Shown: one piece after another, positions 16,532 through 23,878 of the stretch
Layout: each line of letters opens with the position of its first letter
How positions within the stretch are numbered: position 1 is the stretch's first letter
Source: Alkalinema sp. RU_4_3
GTDB taxonomy: Bacteria; Cyanobacteriota; Cyanobacteriia; Leptolyngbyales; Leptolyngbyaceae
NCBI GenBank assembly: GCA_012031975.1
Contig: JAAUSA010000024.1
Coordinates: 1-34,222, forward strand
DNA length: 34,222 bases
Direction of reading: 5' to 3'
Notes under the pieces: generated by a model
Database searches by the model: none
What the model saw: only the letters and a program-made list of their open reading frames with translations
Told to the model about the DNA's origin: nothing
Position numbers and translations under genes: made by a program

Positions 16532-16872
16532 TAGTCATCATCATCCCAAACATAAACCTGTGGAGGAATTTCCCCAACAAAATTTCGAGTCACTTCTATA
16601 GTGTGACTGTACTTGATCGGCATCTGCTCATATTGTACATCTTCATCATCTACAAAATCCTCTAAATCTTCCTCCAAATGCGGCTCACTACCGTTGTCAA
16701 GGATAACTGGGAGAACCTCTGATTCTTCTAGCCGTAAAACTCGCTTTGGCCCAACCACCAACCGAGCAACAGGATGGTCATCCTGCAAAATTTCAACGCC
16801 CTCACCAGGCATTAGGTCCGCAATAATCTCAGGAAGGTTTTTTTGCGCCTCAATTAACTCAATCTGATTCAT
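16531..16872 (-). CDS. Phd/YefM-like antitoxin with extended acidic C-terminus
   Basis: The 113-residue protein starts with MNQIELIEAQKNLPEIIADL followed by GEGVEILQDDHPVARLV, the N-terminal pattern of Phd/YefM antitoxins (DNA-binding dimer). The C-terminal part is unusually acidic (EEDLEDFVDDEDVQYE and a final DDDD) and longer than in typical Phd proteins of 75-90 residues. It is the first gene of a minus-strand operon and is joined to the 179-aa gene by a TAATG overlap, the arrangement expected of an antitoxin before its toxin. The partner is not a recognised toxin family. It may instead control restriction subunits. Confidence 0.7.
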   Translation of the reverse strand: MNQIELIEAQKNLPEIIADLMPGEGVEILQDDHPVARLVVGPKRVLRLEESEVLPVILDNGSEPHLEEDLEDFVDDEDVQYEQMPIKYSHTIEVTRNFVGEIPPQVYVWDDDD

Positions 16873-16934
16873 AATCGCAGCCCCTAAGCAAGGTTGCTCT
16901 CATTTTAGCTTACACAATATGCTCTGGCCAAGAT

Positions 16935-17457
16935 ACCCCAAACACCCCCGCAGTCCCAAATTCAACAACCCTCCCACAGAAACTTGTTCTTCACAGAAGA
17001 TCGGAGTCCTGTAGGGACGGTGTTTGATTAGCCTGCAATTCATTCGCAGGCCCTCCATGGGGCCATCAGATCACCTCGCCATTGAAGCGCTCATCGCCGT
17101 TGCCTACAAGCACCGCGAATGAATGGATACTCTTGGCGAATTCATCTATGGACCCCACCGACGATCGCATGGCCCACCTGGGATTAAAATCCCAGGCTAA
17201 CAGCTCAAACCCGTTGAAACGGGTTAAATCCTTGCCTAGAAAGCATTACAGGCATATGATGCCAATCTTCTCCAACCTGCTTTAGCTGGTTTTGGCTATT
17301 AGCCTCGGGTTTTAACCCTAGGCGGGGCAGCAGCGCAGCGGGGAGTTCGCCAGCAGTATCATGAATTGCGGGCTAGTTGGGCCGTCCCTACAGGACTCTC
17401 ATTGGTCGGGAGGAATCTGAATTTGGAATTGCTGCTCACCCCAAACACCCCCGCAGT
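16935..17457. repeat. 20-nt direct repeats bounding the insertion at the hsdR 3' end
   Basis: ACCCCAAACACCCCCGCAGT occurs identically at 16935-16954 and at 17438-17457. The right copy encodes the last codons of hsdR (the LRGCLG end); the left copy is non-coding. Between them lies about 480 nt of structured non-coding DNA. The arrangement looks like a duplication created by insertion or by recombination at this point. Confidence 0.8.
16955..17437. mobile_element. Structured insertion-like element with 17-nt inverted repeats
   Basis: There is no convincing gene in this 0.5-kb stretch between hsdR and the Phd-like gene. It contains perfect 17-nt inverted repeats, GAGTCCTGTAGGGACGG (17004-17020) and its complement (17382-17398). 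CCAAATTCA / TGAATTTGG arms lie further out. Between them are at least four hairpins: GCCTGC/GCAGGC (17031-17051), CCTGGGAT/ATCCCAGG (17177-17196), AACCCGTT/AACGGGTT (17208-17225) and CCTCGGGTT/AACCCTAGG (17303-17322). It encodes no transposase, so it would be a non-autonomous MITE-like or cyanobacterial structured intergenic repeat. It occupies the place where hsdM might be expected. Confidence 0.6.
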
Positions 17458-19331
17458 GCCTCCTTCAAAGCCGATCGCGCCACCTCCGCCTCCCCAGCCG
17501 CAAACCCATACTTATCCAACAGCACCAGTGGATCCTCATGCAGATCCCCCACCACATTTGGATTCTTCACATCCAAGTTGTACCCTTTCTCCTTCCATTT
17601 CCGCCTTCCGCCTTCCCCACCTCTGCCTTCCCCAAACCCCTCATCCTGAATCGCCGGCCCATCCCACTCCGGGTCAGCAAACAAATCCGTCGCCCCCCGA
17701 AAGTCAATCACCGTAAAGTAGGTTTTTCCATAGTCTTCCCGCAGCCGCGTCCCCCGCCCAATGATTTGCTTAAACTCCGTCATCGACTGAATTCGCCGAT
17801 CGAGCACAATTACATGACAAGTCTGCGCATCCACCCCCGTCGTCATCAACTTCGAGGTCGTCGCAATTACCGGATAGGTCTCCTTCGGATTAATAAAATT
17901 ATCCAACTGAGCCTTCCCGATCTTCTCATCCCCCGTAATCTGCATCACGTAACGATGATCCGCCTGCACAAGTTCCCGATTTTCATCCACATTGACCAAC
18001 GCCTGCCGCATCCGCTCCGCATGGTCAATGTCTTCACAAAACACGATCGTTTTCCGCATCGGATCGCCATCCTGCAAAAACTGAGTCACATACTCCGCCA
18101 CCAAACGATCGCGCTGCTCAAACACAATGCTGCGATCGGTATCCATCAGGTTATACACCCGGTCCTCAATCAATTGACCCCGATCGTCCTGCTCCCCCAC
18201 CTCCGGTCGCCACCCATTGCTGTCCACATCCAAATCCACCCGCACGACTCGAAACGGTGCTAGAAAGCCATCCTCAATCCCCTGCTTCAGCGAATAGGAA
18301 AAAATCGGCTTCCCAAAGTAGTCAACATTCGAGACATACTTCGTCTCCTTTGGCGTTGCCGTCAGGCCCACCTGCACCGCCTCCGAGAAATAATCCAACA
18401 CCTGCCGCCAATTCGAGTCCTCTGCCGCACTTCCCCGATGGCACTCATCAATTACAATCACGTCAAAGAAATCCCGATCGAACTTCGTATACAGATGATC
18501 GCGCTCCTCATTGCCCACGATCGCCTGATAGATCCCCAGATAGACCTCATAGGCTGTATTGATCCGCCCCGTCTGTGGATCCAGCAGCCCCCGATCGAGC
18601 TGCGTCATCACCTCCCCAAACGGTCGAAAATCATTAATCCGCGTCTGATCAATCAACGCATTGCGATCGGCCAAAAACAAAATCCGCTTCGCCGCCTTCG
18701 ACTTCCACAACCGCCACAGGATATTGAACACCGTGTAAGTCTTTCCTGCCCCCGTCGCCATCACCAGCAAGCAGCGCTTCTGACCCTTCGCGATCGCCTC
18801 GATCGTCCGATTCACCGCCAACTGCTGATAGTAGCGTGGCTCCTTCCCACCCACTTCGTAATAGTAGGTCGAGTTCAGTAGCTCCGACGTAGTTCCTTGC
18901 AGCGATCGCCATTGCTGATACCGTTCCCACAGCTCCTCCGGCGATGGAAACGCCTCCAAACTCAACACCTGTTCCATCTGGCCATAGGTGCCACTGCGAT
19001 CGTGCAGCAAAAAGCCATCCCCATTCGACGAAAACACAAACGGCACATCCAGAATCCGGGCATAGTCCAGTGCCTGCTGCATCCCCGCCCCAAGGCTATG
19101 CTTGTTATCCTTCGCTTCAATCACCGCGATCGGCTGATTCGCCTGATGGTACAGCAGATAGTCCGCCCGCTTGCTTGTTCCCCTGGTACTCAGTCGCCCC
19201 CGCACCAGCATCTGCCCATCGGTAAAACTAAATTCCCGCCGGACCTGATTCTTCTTCCAGCCAGCCTGCTCGATGGCTGGGGTAATGTAGCGATCGCAAA
19301 TATCTGCTTCTGACAATGTACGCTTATCCAT
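17436..19331 (-). CDS. hsdR: Type I restriction enzyme R subunit, lacking the usual C-terminal domain
   Basis: The 631-residue protein carries an N-terminal nuclease domain with Asp57 and the E-x-K of VIEAKDN (Glu72, Lys74). The helicase motor follows: Walker A ATGAGKT (192-198), DECH (295-298), GLTATP motif III and motif VI QIIGRGTR (522-529). It resembles the EcoEI-type R subunits (about 800 residues), but the C-terminal assembly domain is missing. After VIDFRGATDLFADPEWDGP a Gly/Arg-rich linker leads to a short tail (LHEDPLVLLDKY...ARSALKEAL). A relict copy of this tail lies at 14187-14285. R cuts DNA after ATP-driven translocation, but needs M2S for assembly, and no hsdM is present. It may be inactive or use an M subunit encoded elsewhere. 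Confidence 0.92.
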   Translation of the reverse strand: MDKRTLSEADICDRYITPAIEQAGWKKNQVRREFSFTDGQMLVRGRLSTRGTSKRADYLLYHQANQPIAVIEAKDNKHSLGAGMQQALDYARILDVPFVFSSNGDGFLLHDRSGTYGQMEQVLSLEAFPSPEELWERYQQWRSLQGTTSELLNSTYYYEVGGKEPRYYQQLAVNRTIEAIAKGQKRCLLVMATGAGKTYTVFNILWRLWKSKAAKRILFLADRNALIDQTRINDFRPFGEVMTQLDRGLLDPQTGRINTAYEVYLGIYQAIVGNEERDHLYTKFDRDFFDVIVIDECHRGSAAEDSNWRQVLDYFSEAVQVGLTATPKETKYVSNVDYFGKPIFSYSLKQGIEDGFLAPFRVVRVDLDVDSNGWRPEVGEQDDRGQLIEDRVYNLMDTDRSIVFEQRDRLVAEYVTQFLQDGDPMRKTIVFCEDIDHAERMRQALVNVDENRELVQADHRYVMQITGDEKIGKAQLDNFINPKETYPVIATTSKLMTTGVDAQTCHVIVLDRRIQSMTEFKQIIGRGTRLREDYGKTYFTVIDFRGATDLFADPEWDGPAIQDEGFGEGRGGEGGRRKWKEKGYNLDVKNPNVVGDLHEDPLVLLDKYGFAAGEAEVARSALKEALRGCLG

Positions 19332-19558
19332 AGGAGATCAGTAGGAAGGATTGAGGAGTAAGTATAAAATTTGGCTTATCCCTTCTAGATACAGTCTTCG
19401 CAAGACAATATCCGGAAGATGTCACCTTTTCTAGCTTACCCACAGCCCCCTATTCATCCCACTTCGCTCAAAGATCCTTGGGGCATGCATCCAATTTGAA
19501 CTGCCTGGGGTATCACTAAGACAAAGTTTTCATGGTTTCACAGCGCTAGTACCTTTCT

Positions 19559-20290
19559 ATGACTAAGCTTCTCGATCGCTATCCCCTCTGGCTCAAAAGG
19601 ACTTTGATCGCCGCCGCAATAGCCGTTACGATTGTGATGGCAAAACAACTTAACCTGGCTATGCTGCTGCAAGACGCTCTCAAAGATGCCCTAACTTGGG
19701 TGGATAGCCTGGGGGCCATCGCACCCCTCGCCTTTATCGCGATCTATAACATCGCCACGGTTCTACTCATTCCGGGATCGGTGCTGACCCTAGGCAGTGG
19801 AATCCTATTCGGGCTGGGCTGGGGGACGCTCTATGTGGTCGTGGCTGCCACCCTAGGAGCCACGATCGCCTTCTGGATTGGCCGCAACTTCGCCCGTGGC
19901 TGGGTGAGTCGGCAGTTGGAGAAGTATCCCAGGTTCGAGGCGATCGATCGGGCCGTGGCGGATCAGGGCTTCAAGATCGTGGCCCTAGTGCGGCTTTCCC
20001 CGCTGTTTCCCTTCAATTTGCTCAACTATGCCTTTGGGATCACCCAGGTTTCCCTGAAGGACTACGTGCTCGGCTCCGTCGGGATGATTCCAGGGACAGT
20101 TTTGTATGTCTATCTCGGTTCATTGCTAGGAAACATCGCTATGATTGGGGCAAAGACGGGTGTGAGCGATCCACAAACTGAAAAGATTCAGTGGATTACG
20201 AAAATTCTGGGCTTGGGGATTACGATCGCCGTAACTGCCTATATCACCCGTATCGCGAAGAAAGCCCTTGACGAAAGCATTTCGGAATAA
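19559..20290 (+). CDS. TVP38/TMEM64 (DedA-like, VTT domain) membrane protein
   Basis: The 243-residue integral membrane protein has several hydrophobic helices (about 12-32, 50-110, 165-190 and 205-228). It carries the VTT-domain signature: LIPGSVLTLGSGILFGLGWGTL and then IGRNFARGW, and later RLSPLFPFNLLNYAFGIT with the conserved Arg and Pro. The family includes DedA-like proteins and YdjX/YdjZ; roles in lipid scrambling or ion-dependent transport are proposed. It ends 4 nt before the mercuric-reductase-like gene, a pairing (sometimes a fusion) that is frequent in cyanobacteria and suggests a shared, still unclear function. Confidence 0.88.
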   Translation: MTKLLDRYPLWLKRTLIAAAIAVTIVMAKQLNLAMLLQDALKDALTWVDSLGAIAPLAFIAIYNIATVLLIPGSVLTLGSGILFGLGWGTLYVVVAATLGATIAFWIGRNFARGWVSRQLEKYPRFEAIDRAVADQGFKIVALVRLSPLFPFNLLNYAFGITQVSLKDYVLGSVGMIPGTVLYVYLGSLLGNIAMIGAKTGVSDPQTEKIQWITKILGLGITIAVTAYITRIAKKALDESISE

Positions 20291-20294
20291 AGCT

Positions 20295-21800
20295 ATGCAA
20301 CCCCTAGATACCTACAATCGCCAACTGCTCGATCGCGTTCATCCCCCCGACTGGGCCAATCCGACCCCCCAGGCTGAGTATGACCTGGTGGTGATCGGAG
20401 CCGGAACAGCGGGCTTGGTCGTTGCAGCTGGCAGTGCTGGCTTGGGGATTGGGTTGAAAATTGCCCTAATCGAGCGGGAATATATGGGCGGTGACTGTCT
20501 GAATGTGGGCTGTGTGCCGTCTAAATGTTTGATTCGATCGGCGAGGGCAGTTGGTGAGATTCAGTCAGCAGCAAGACTAGGGGTGATCGCCCAGGCCCTG
20601 TCGGTAGATTTTGGGGTGGTGATGGAGCGAATGCGCAGGGTGCGATCGGGCATCAGCGAGAATGATTCAGCCGAGCGCTTTAAGAATTTAGGCATTGACG
20701 TATTTTTCGGCGAGGCGAAGTTTGCTGATAAACATACTATTGAGGTTGCAGGTCAGAAACTGAGGTTTAAAAAAGCCACGATCGCCTCCGGTGCCAGGGC
20801 AGTCAAACCTCCGGTGCCGGGACTTGCCGAAGCGGGGTTTCTGACCAACGAGACCGTGTTCTCCCTCACGGAATGTCCAAAACGACTGGCGGTAATTGGC
20901 GGTGGACCGATCGGCTGTGAGTTGGCCCAGGCGTTCCATCGATTGGGTTCGGAAGTCACATTGCTGCATAAAAACCAGCAGTTACTCGACAAGGAAGATC
21001 CAGATGCGGCGGCGATCGTTCAGGCACAGCTCGTCCAAGATGGTTTGCAGTTGGAACTAAACGCCAATTTAATCAAGGTCGAGGTCACGGCAGCGGGGAA
21101 ACAACTGACTTGGCGATCGGGCACAGAAACCCAGTCGATCGTCGTCGATGAAATCCTGATTGGGGCGGGCCGTCAGCCGAATGTGGAGAATTTGAATTTA
21201 GAGGCGATCGGTGTCGAGTACGATTTACGCAAAGGCGTCAAGGTCAATGACTATTTGCAAACCACCCAACCCCATATCTATGCAGCGGGCGATGTCTGTA
21301 TGGATTGGAAATTCACCCATGCGGCGGATTTTGCGGCAAGGATTGTGATTAAGAATGCCTTGTTCGCACCCTTTGGATTGGGTAAATCGAAACTGAGTGG
21401 TTTGACCATGCCTTGGGTGACCTATACGAGTCCAGAGGTTGCCCATGTTGGTCTCTATGAGAAAGATGCCCAGGTGGAAACCACAACAATTATGGTGCCG
21501 ATGTCGTCGGTCGATCGCGCCCTCACCGATGGTGAAACAGAAGGCTTTGTCAAGGTTCTCTTACGTAAGGGAAGTGATGAGATTTTGGGAGCGACGATTG
21601 TTTCTAACCATGCCGGGGAAATGATCAGCGAAATTACTACAGCAATGGTGAACAAGATTGGACTAGGAAAACTAGCGGCGGTGATTCATCCCTACCCGAC
21701 CCAGGCCGATGCGATTCGCAAGGCGGCGGATGCTTACCGGAAGACGCTGCTGAGCGATTGGACGCGGGGCCTATTAAAGCTTTTGGCGAAGCTGAGTTGA
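20295..21800 (+). CDS. Mercuric-reductase-like FAD/NAD(P) disulfide oxidoreductase
   Basis: From ATG 20295 the protein has 501 residues. An FAD-binding GAGTAG (about 35-40) is followed by the redox disulfide GGDCLNVGCVPSK (Cys68/Cys73), a second Rossmann motif GGGPIGCE, the FAD motif YAAGDV, and a dimerisation domain with the catalytic His of IHPYPTQAD. The frame extends upstream to TTG 20268, but this would overlap the previous gene. It lacks the N-terminal heavy-metal domain and the C-terminal Cys-Cys pair needed by true MerA to handle Hg(II). The usual mercuric reductase label is therefore doubtful. It is more likely a general thiol/disulfide flavoenzyme working with the VTT membrane protein encoded 4 nt upstream. 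Confidence 0.87.
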   Translation: MQPLDTYNRQLLDRVHPPDWANPTPQAEYDLVVIGAGTAGLVVAAGSAGLGIGLKIALIEREYMGGDCLNVGCVPSKCLIRSARAVGEIQSAARLGVIAQALSVDFGVVMERMRRVRSGISENDSAERFKNLGIDVFFGEAKFADKHTIEVAGQKLRFKKATIASGARAVKPPVPGLAEAGFLTNETVFSLTECPKRLAVIGGGPIGCELAQAFHRLGSEVTLLHKNQQLLDKEDPDAAAIVQAQLVQDGLQLELNANLIKVEVTAAGKQLTWRSGTETQSIVVDEILIGAGRQPNVENLNLEAIGVEYDLRKGVKVNDYLQTTQPHIYAAGDVCMDWKFTHAADFAARIVIKNALFAPFGLGKSKLSGLTMPWVTYTSPEVAHVGLYEKDAQVETTTIMVPMSSVDRALTDGETEGFVKVLLRKGSDEILGATIVSNHAGEMISEITTAMVNKIGLGKLAAVIHPYPTQADAIRKAADAYRKTLLSDWTRGLLKLLAKLS

Positions 21801-21846
21801 AATCTAAATAGAATATGAATGAAAATTGATATGAATGGATCTTCAT

Positions 21847-21865
21847 GTTAATCTGATCTTAACCT
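21847..21865 (+). promoter_or_regulatory. PHO-box-like direct repeat before the arsR-pst operon
   Basis: Two 8-mers, GTTAATCT (21847-21854) and CTTAACCT (21858-21865), are separated by GAT, with another GAT after the second. The cyanobacterial PHO box bound by SphR (PhoB homologue) is made of CTTAACCT-type 8-bp repeats spaced by 3 bp. A TATAGAT candidate -10 element follows at 21868-21874. The site lies 23 nt before the arsR start, so the pst operon is probably induced by phosphate starvation. A weaker third unit may lie at 21836. Confidence 0.65.
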
Positions 21866-21887
21866 GATATAGATAGGTTCATTCTCT

Positions 21888-22189
21888 ATGGCTACCTCAG
21901 AAACCACCGATGAAGTGGACTGTGCCCGTCGATTGAAGATTTTGGGCGATCGGACCCGTCTCAGCATTTTGGGCCAGCTCCTAGATGGCCCCAAGCCTGT
22001 GGGTGAATTGAATATCGACCTGAACCTGGAGCAGAGCCTGCTGTCCCATCATTGAAGATATTGCGACAGGAAGGCTTTGTCGAAGCGAAGCGGGACGGTA
22101 AAGCTGTTCTATACCAACTCGCCCATCGCTTCAAACTCCATGACCTGAAAGCCTTAAACCTAGGTTGTTGTGTTCTTTCGTTTAATTGA
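21888..22189 (+). pseudogene. ArsR/SmtB-type repressor, frameshifted
   Basis: ATG 21888 opens a frame reading MATSETTDEVDCARRLKILG followed by DRTRLSILGQLLDGPKPVGEL, the winged-helix ArsR family start. It stops at TGA 22053-22055. Shifting by one base at 22052 (a TT that should be TTT) restores SHHLKILRQEGFVEAKRDGK and AVLYQLAHRF, ending with a Cys-Cys pair (LNLGCCVLSFN) and a stop at 22187-22189. The restored protein of about 101 residues has a normal length. ArsR proteins release DNA on binding metal(loid)s; the Cys residues near both ends could be ligands. It is the first gene of the pst operon, 2 nt before pstS. The break could be a sequencing error or a real inactivation. Confidence 0.8.
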
Positions 22190-22191
22190 CT

Positions 22192-23049
22192 ATGAAATCC
22201 ATCCAAAACTCCCCTTTCAAAACAGCCGCTGGATTGTTCCTGATCCTGCCGTTTTGCCTCAGTTTGGCAGCCTGTTCCGGCTCTTCTACCTCCCAACCCA
22301 ACGCCCCGAAGAAACTGGTCTTAACCGGATCAAGTACCGTTGCTCCCCTGGTGGGAGAACTGGGTAAACGCTATGAAGCCCAGCATCCCGGCACCCGCAT
22401 TGATGTGCAGTCCGGGGGTTCCTCGCGCGGTATTAGCGATGCCCGCCAGGGCACAGCCGAGATTGGCATGGTCTCACGGGGGCTAAAATCCGATGAAGCC
22501 GATCTTCAGGCAGTGACGATCGCCCAGGATGGTATTTCGATGATTGTCCATAAAAGCAATCCTATTGCTACCCTAAAGGATGAGGAAATCATCGATATCT
22601 ATACGAAAAAAACCACCCAGTGGAAGGCGATCGGCGGTGGCGATCGGCCCATTACGGTCGTCAGCAAAGCCGAAGGGCGATCGACCCTGGAGCTATTTGC
22701 GAAATATTTCAAGCTAGAAACCAAGGATATTAAAGCGGACTCCGTGATTGGTGAAAATGCCCAGGCGATTAAGCTGGTGGCGGGTAATCCCGATGCGATC
22801 GCCTATGTGTCGATTGGTGCCGCCGAGTACGAAATTACCCAGGGATCGCCGATTAAACTATTGCCTATCAAGGGTGTAGAGGCAACAACTGCCAATATTC
22901 TCAATGGCAAGTTCCCGATTTCACGCCCGCTGAATCTAGTTACGAAGGCGGCTCCTACGGGGCTGGCGAAGGAATTTATTGAGTTTGCGCAGGCTAAAGC
23001 GAATGAAGATATTGTCAAAGCCCAGTATTTTGTACCATTGGCGCGCTAA
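22192..23049 (+). CDS. pstS: Phosphate ABC transporter substrate-binding lipoprotein PstS
   Basis: The 285-residue protein has a lipoprotein signal (lipobox SLAAC, Cys28). The PstS core shows LTGSSTVAPLVGELGKRYEA, IDVQSGGSSRGISDARQGTAEIGMVSR (phosphate-binding Ser/Thr loops) and ITVVSKAEGRSTLELF. It captures periplasmic phosphate, or arsenate in some homologues, for the PstCAB permease encoded next. It is shorter than the E. coli PstS (about 345 residues) but typical of the compact bacterial group. The start ATG 22192 is 2 nt after the restored arsR stop; pstC begins inside its 3' end. Confidence 0.9.
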   Translation: MKSIQNSPFKTAAGLFLILPFCLSLAACSGSSTSQPNAPKKLVLTGSSTVAPLVGELGKRYEAQHPGTRIDVQSGGSSRGISDARQGTAEIGMVSRGLKSDEADLQAVTIAQDGISMIVHKSNPIATLKDEEIIDIYTKKTTQWKAIGGGDRPITVVSKAEGRSTLELFAKYFKLETKDIKADSVIGENAQAIKLVAGNPDAIAYVSIGAAEYEITQGSPIKLLPIKGVEATTANILNGKFPISRPLNLVTKAAPTGLAKEFIEFAQAKANEDIVKAQYFVPLAR

Positions 23050-23878
23050 GGCGTTCGTTTATCTGCTCCAGAGCCTGGCCCTGGCCTCCGGGGCGATCGT
23101 TCTATTGATTGTGGGCTTCCTTCTGCGCGAGTCCCTGCCGATTCTGCGTCAAGTGGGTATGGTGCGCTTTTTTAGCGATCGCACCTGGCACCCCACCAGC
23201 GGTGAGTTTGGGCTCTATCCGATGCTTTGGGGATCGATGCTGGTGACGATCGGGGGCGTGGCGATCGCTACGCCCCTAGGTCTTTCCTCCGCTATATTCT
23301 GCCAATACTATGCGCCGCCGATGGTGGCCCAGGCCTATCGGCGCTTGATTGAATTGTTGGCGGGAATTCCTTCGGTCATCTACGGCCTATGGGGTTTGGT
23401 GGTTTTGGTCCCGTTGATTAGTCGCCTTCACCCACCGGGTACCAGTCTATTAACTGGGCTATTGGTGTTGGCCTTGATGATTCTACCGACGATCGCCCTA
23501 GTGGCAGATACGAGTTTGGCTAATGTTCCCCCTAGCTATTTACAGGGAGCAGCGGCCTTAGGGCTGGGCCGTTGGGCGATCGTACGGTCCGTGGCGATCC
23601 CAGCGGCGCGGGCGGGGCTGAGTACGGCGGTGGTCCTAGGCACAGGGCGGGCGATTGGTGAAACCATGGCGGTCCTGATGGTCTGTGGCAATGTGGTGCA
23701 GATGCCTGAGGGGTTGTTTTCTCCGGTGCGGACGCTGACGGCGAATATGGCCCTGGAGATGGCCTATGCTATGGCGGATCATCGCAGTGCATTGTTTGTC
23801 AGTGGATTGGTATTAATGGCATTGGTGGGGCTTTTGGTGGCGATCGCTGAGGGAATCAATGGTGAGGTGTATGATTAA
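23003..23878 (+). CDS. pstC: Phosphate ABC transporter permease PstC
   Basis: Using ATG 23003 the product has 291 residues and overlaps pstS by 47 nt. It has about six membrane helices. The permease signature for contact with the ATPase is visible: ALGLGRWAIVRSVAIPAARAGLSTAVVLGTGRAIGET (the EAA-like loop). PLGLSSAIFCQYY and LLAGIPSVIYGLWGL are typical of PstC. It forms the transmembrane channel with PstA. The overlap with pstS and the 8-nt overlap with pstA indicate tight translational coupling. Confidence 0.9.
   Translation: MKILSKPSILYHWRAKAFVYLLQSLALASGAIVLLIVGFLLRESLPILRQVGMVRFFSDRTWHPTSGEFGLYPMLWGSMLVTIGGVAIATPLGLSSAIFCQYYAPPMVAQAYRRLIELLAGIPSVIYGLWGLVVLVPLISRLHPPGTSLLTGLLVLALMILPTIALVADTSLANVPPSYLQGAAALGLGRWAIVRSVAIPAARAGLSTAVVLGTGRAIGETMAVLMVCGNVVQMPEGLFSPVRTLTANMALEMAYAMADHRSALFVSGLVLMALVGLLVAIAEGINGEVYD

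Noticed and set aside
17082-17285. Small plus-strand frame inside the structured element
   Set aside because: It runs through hairpins, has no family resemblance and no clear ribosome binding site.
16935-17457. CRISPR array
   Set aside because: There are only two direct repeats and no regularly spaced spacers; the internal palindromes are all different.
20295-21800. Naming the flavoenzyme merA
   Set aside because: It lacks the heavy-metal domain and C-terminal Cys pair required for mercuric reduction.
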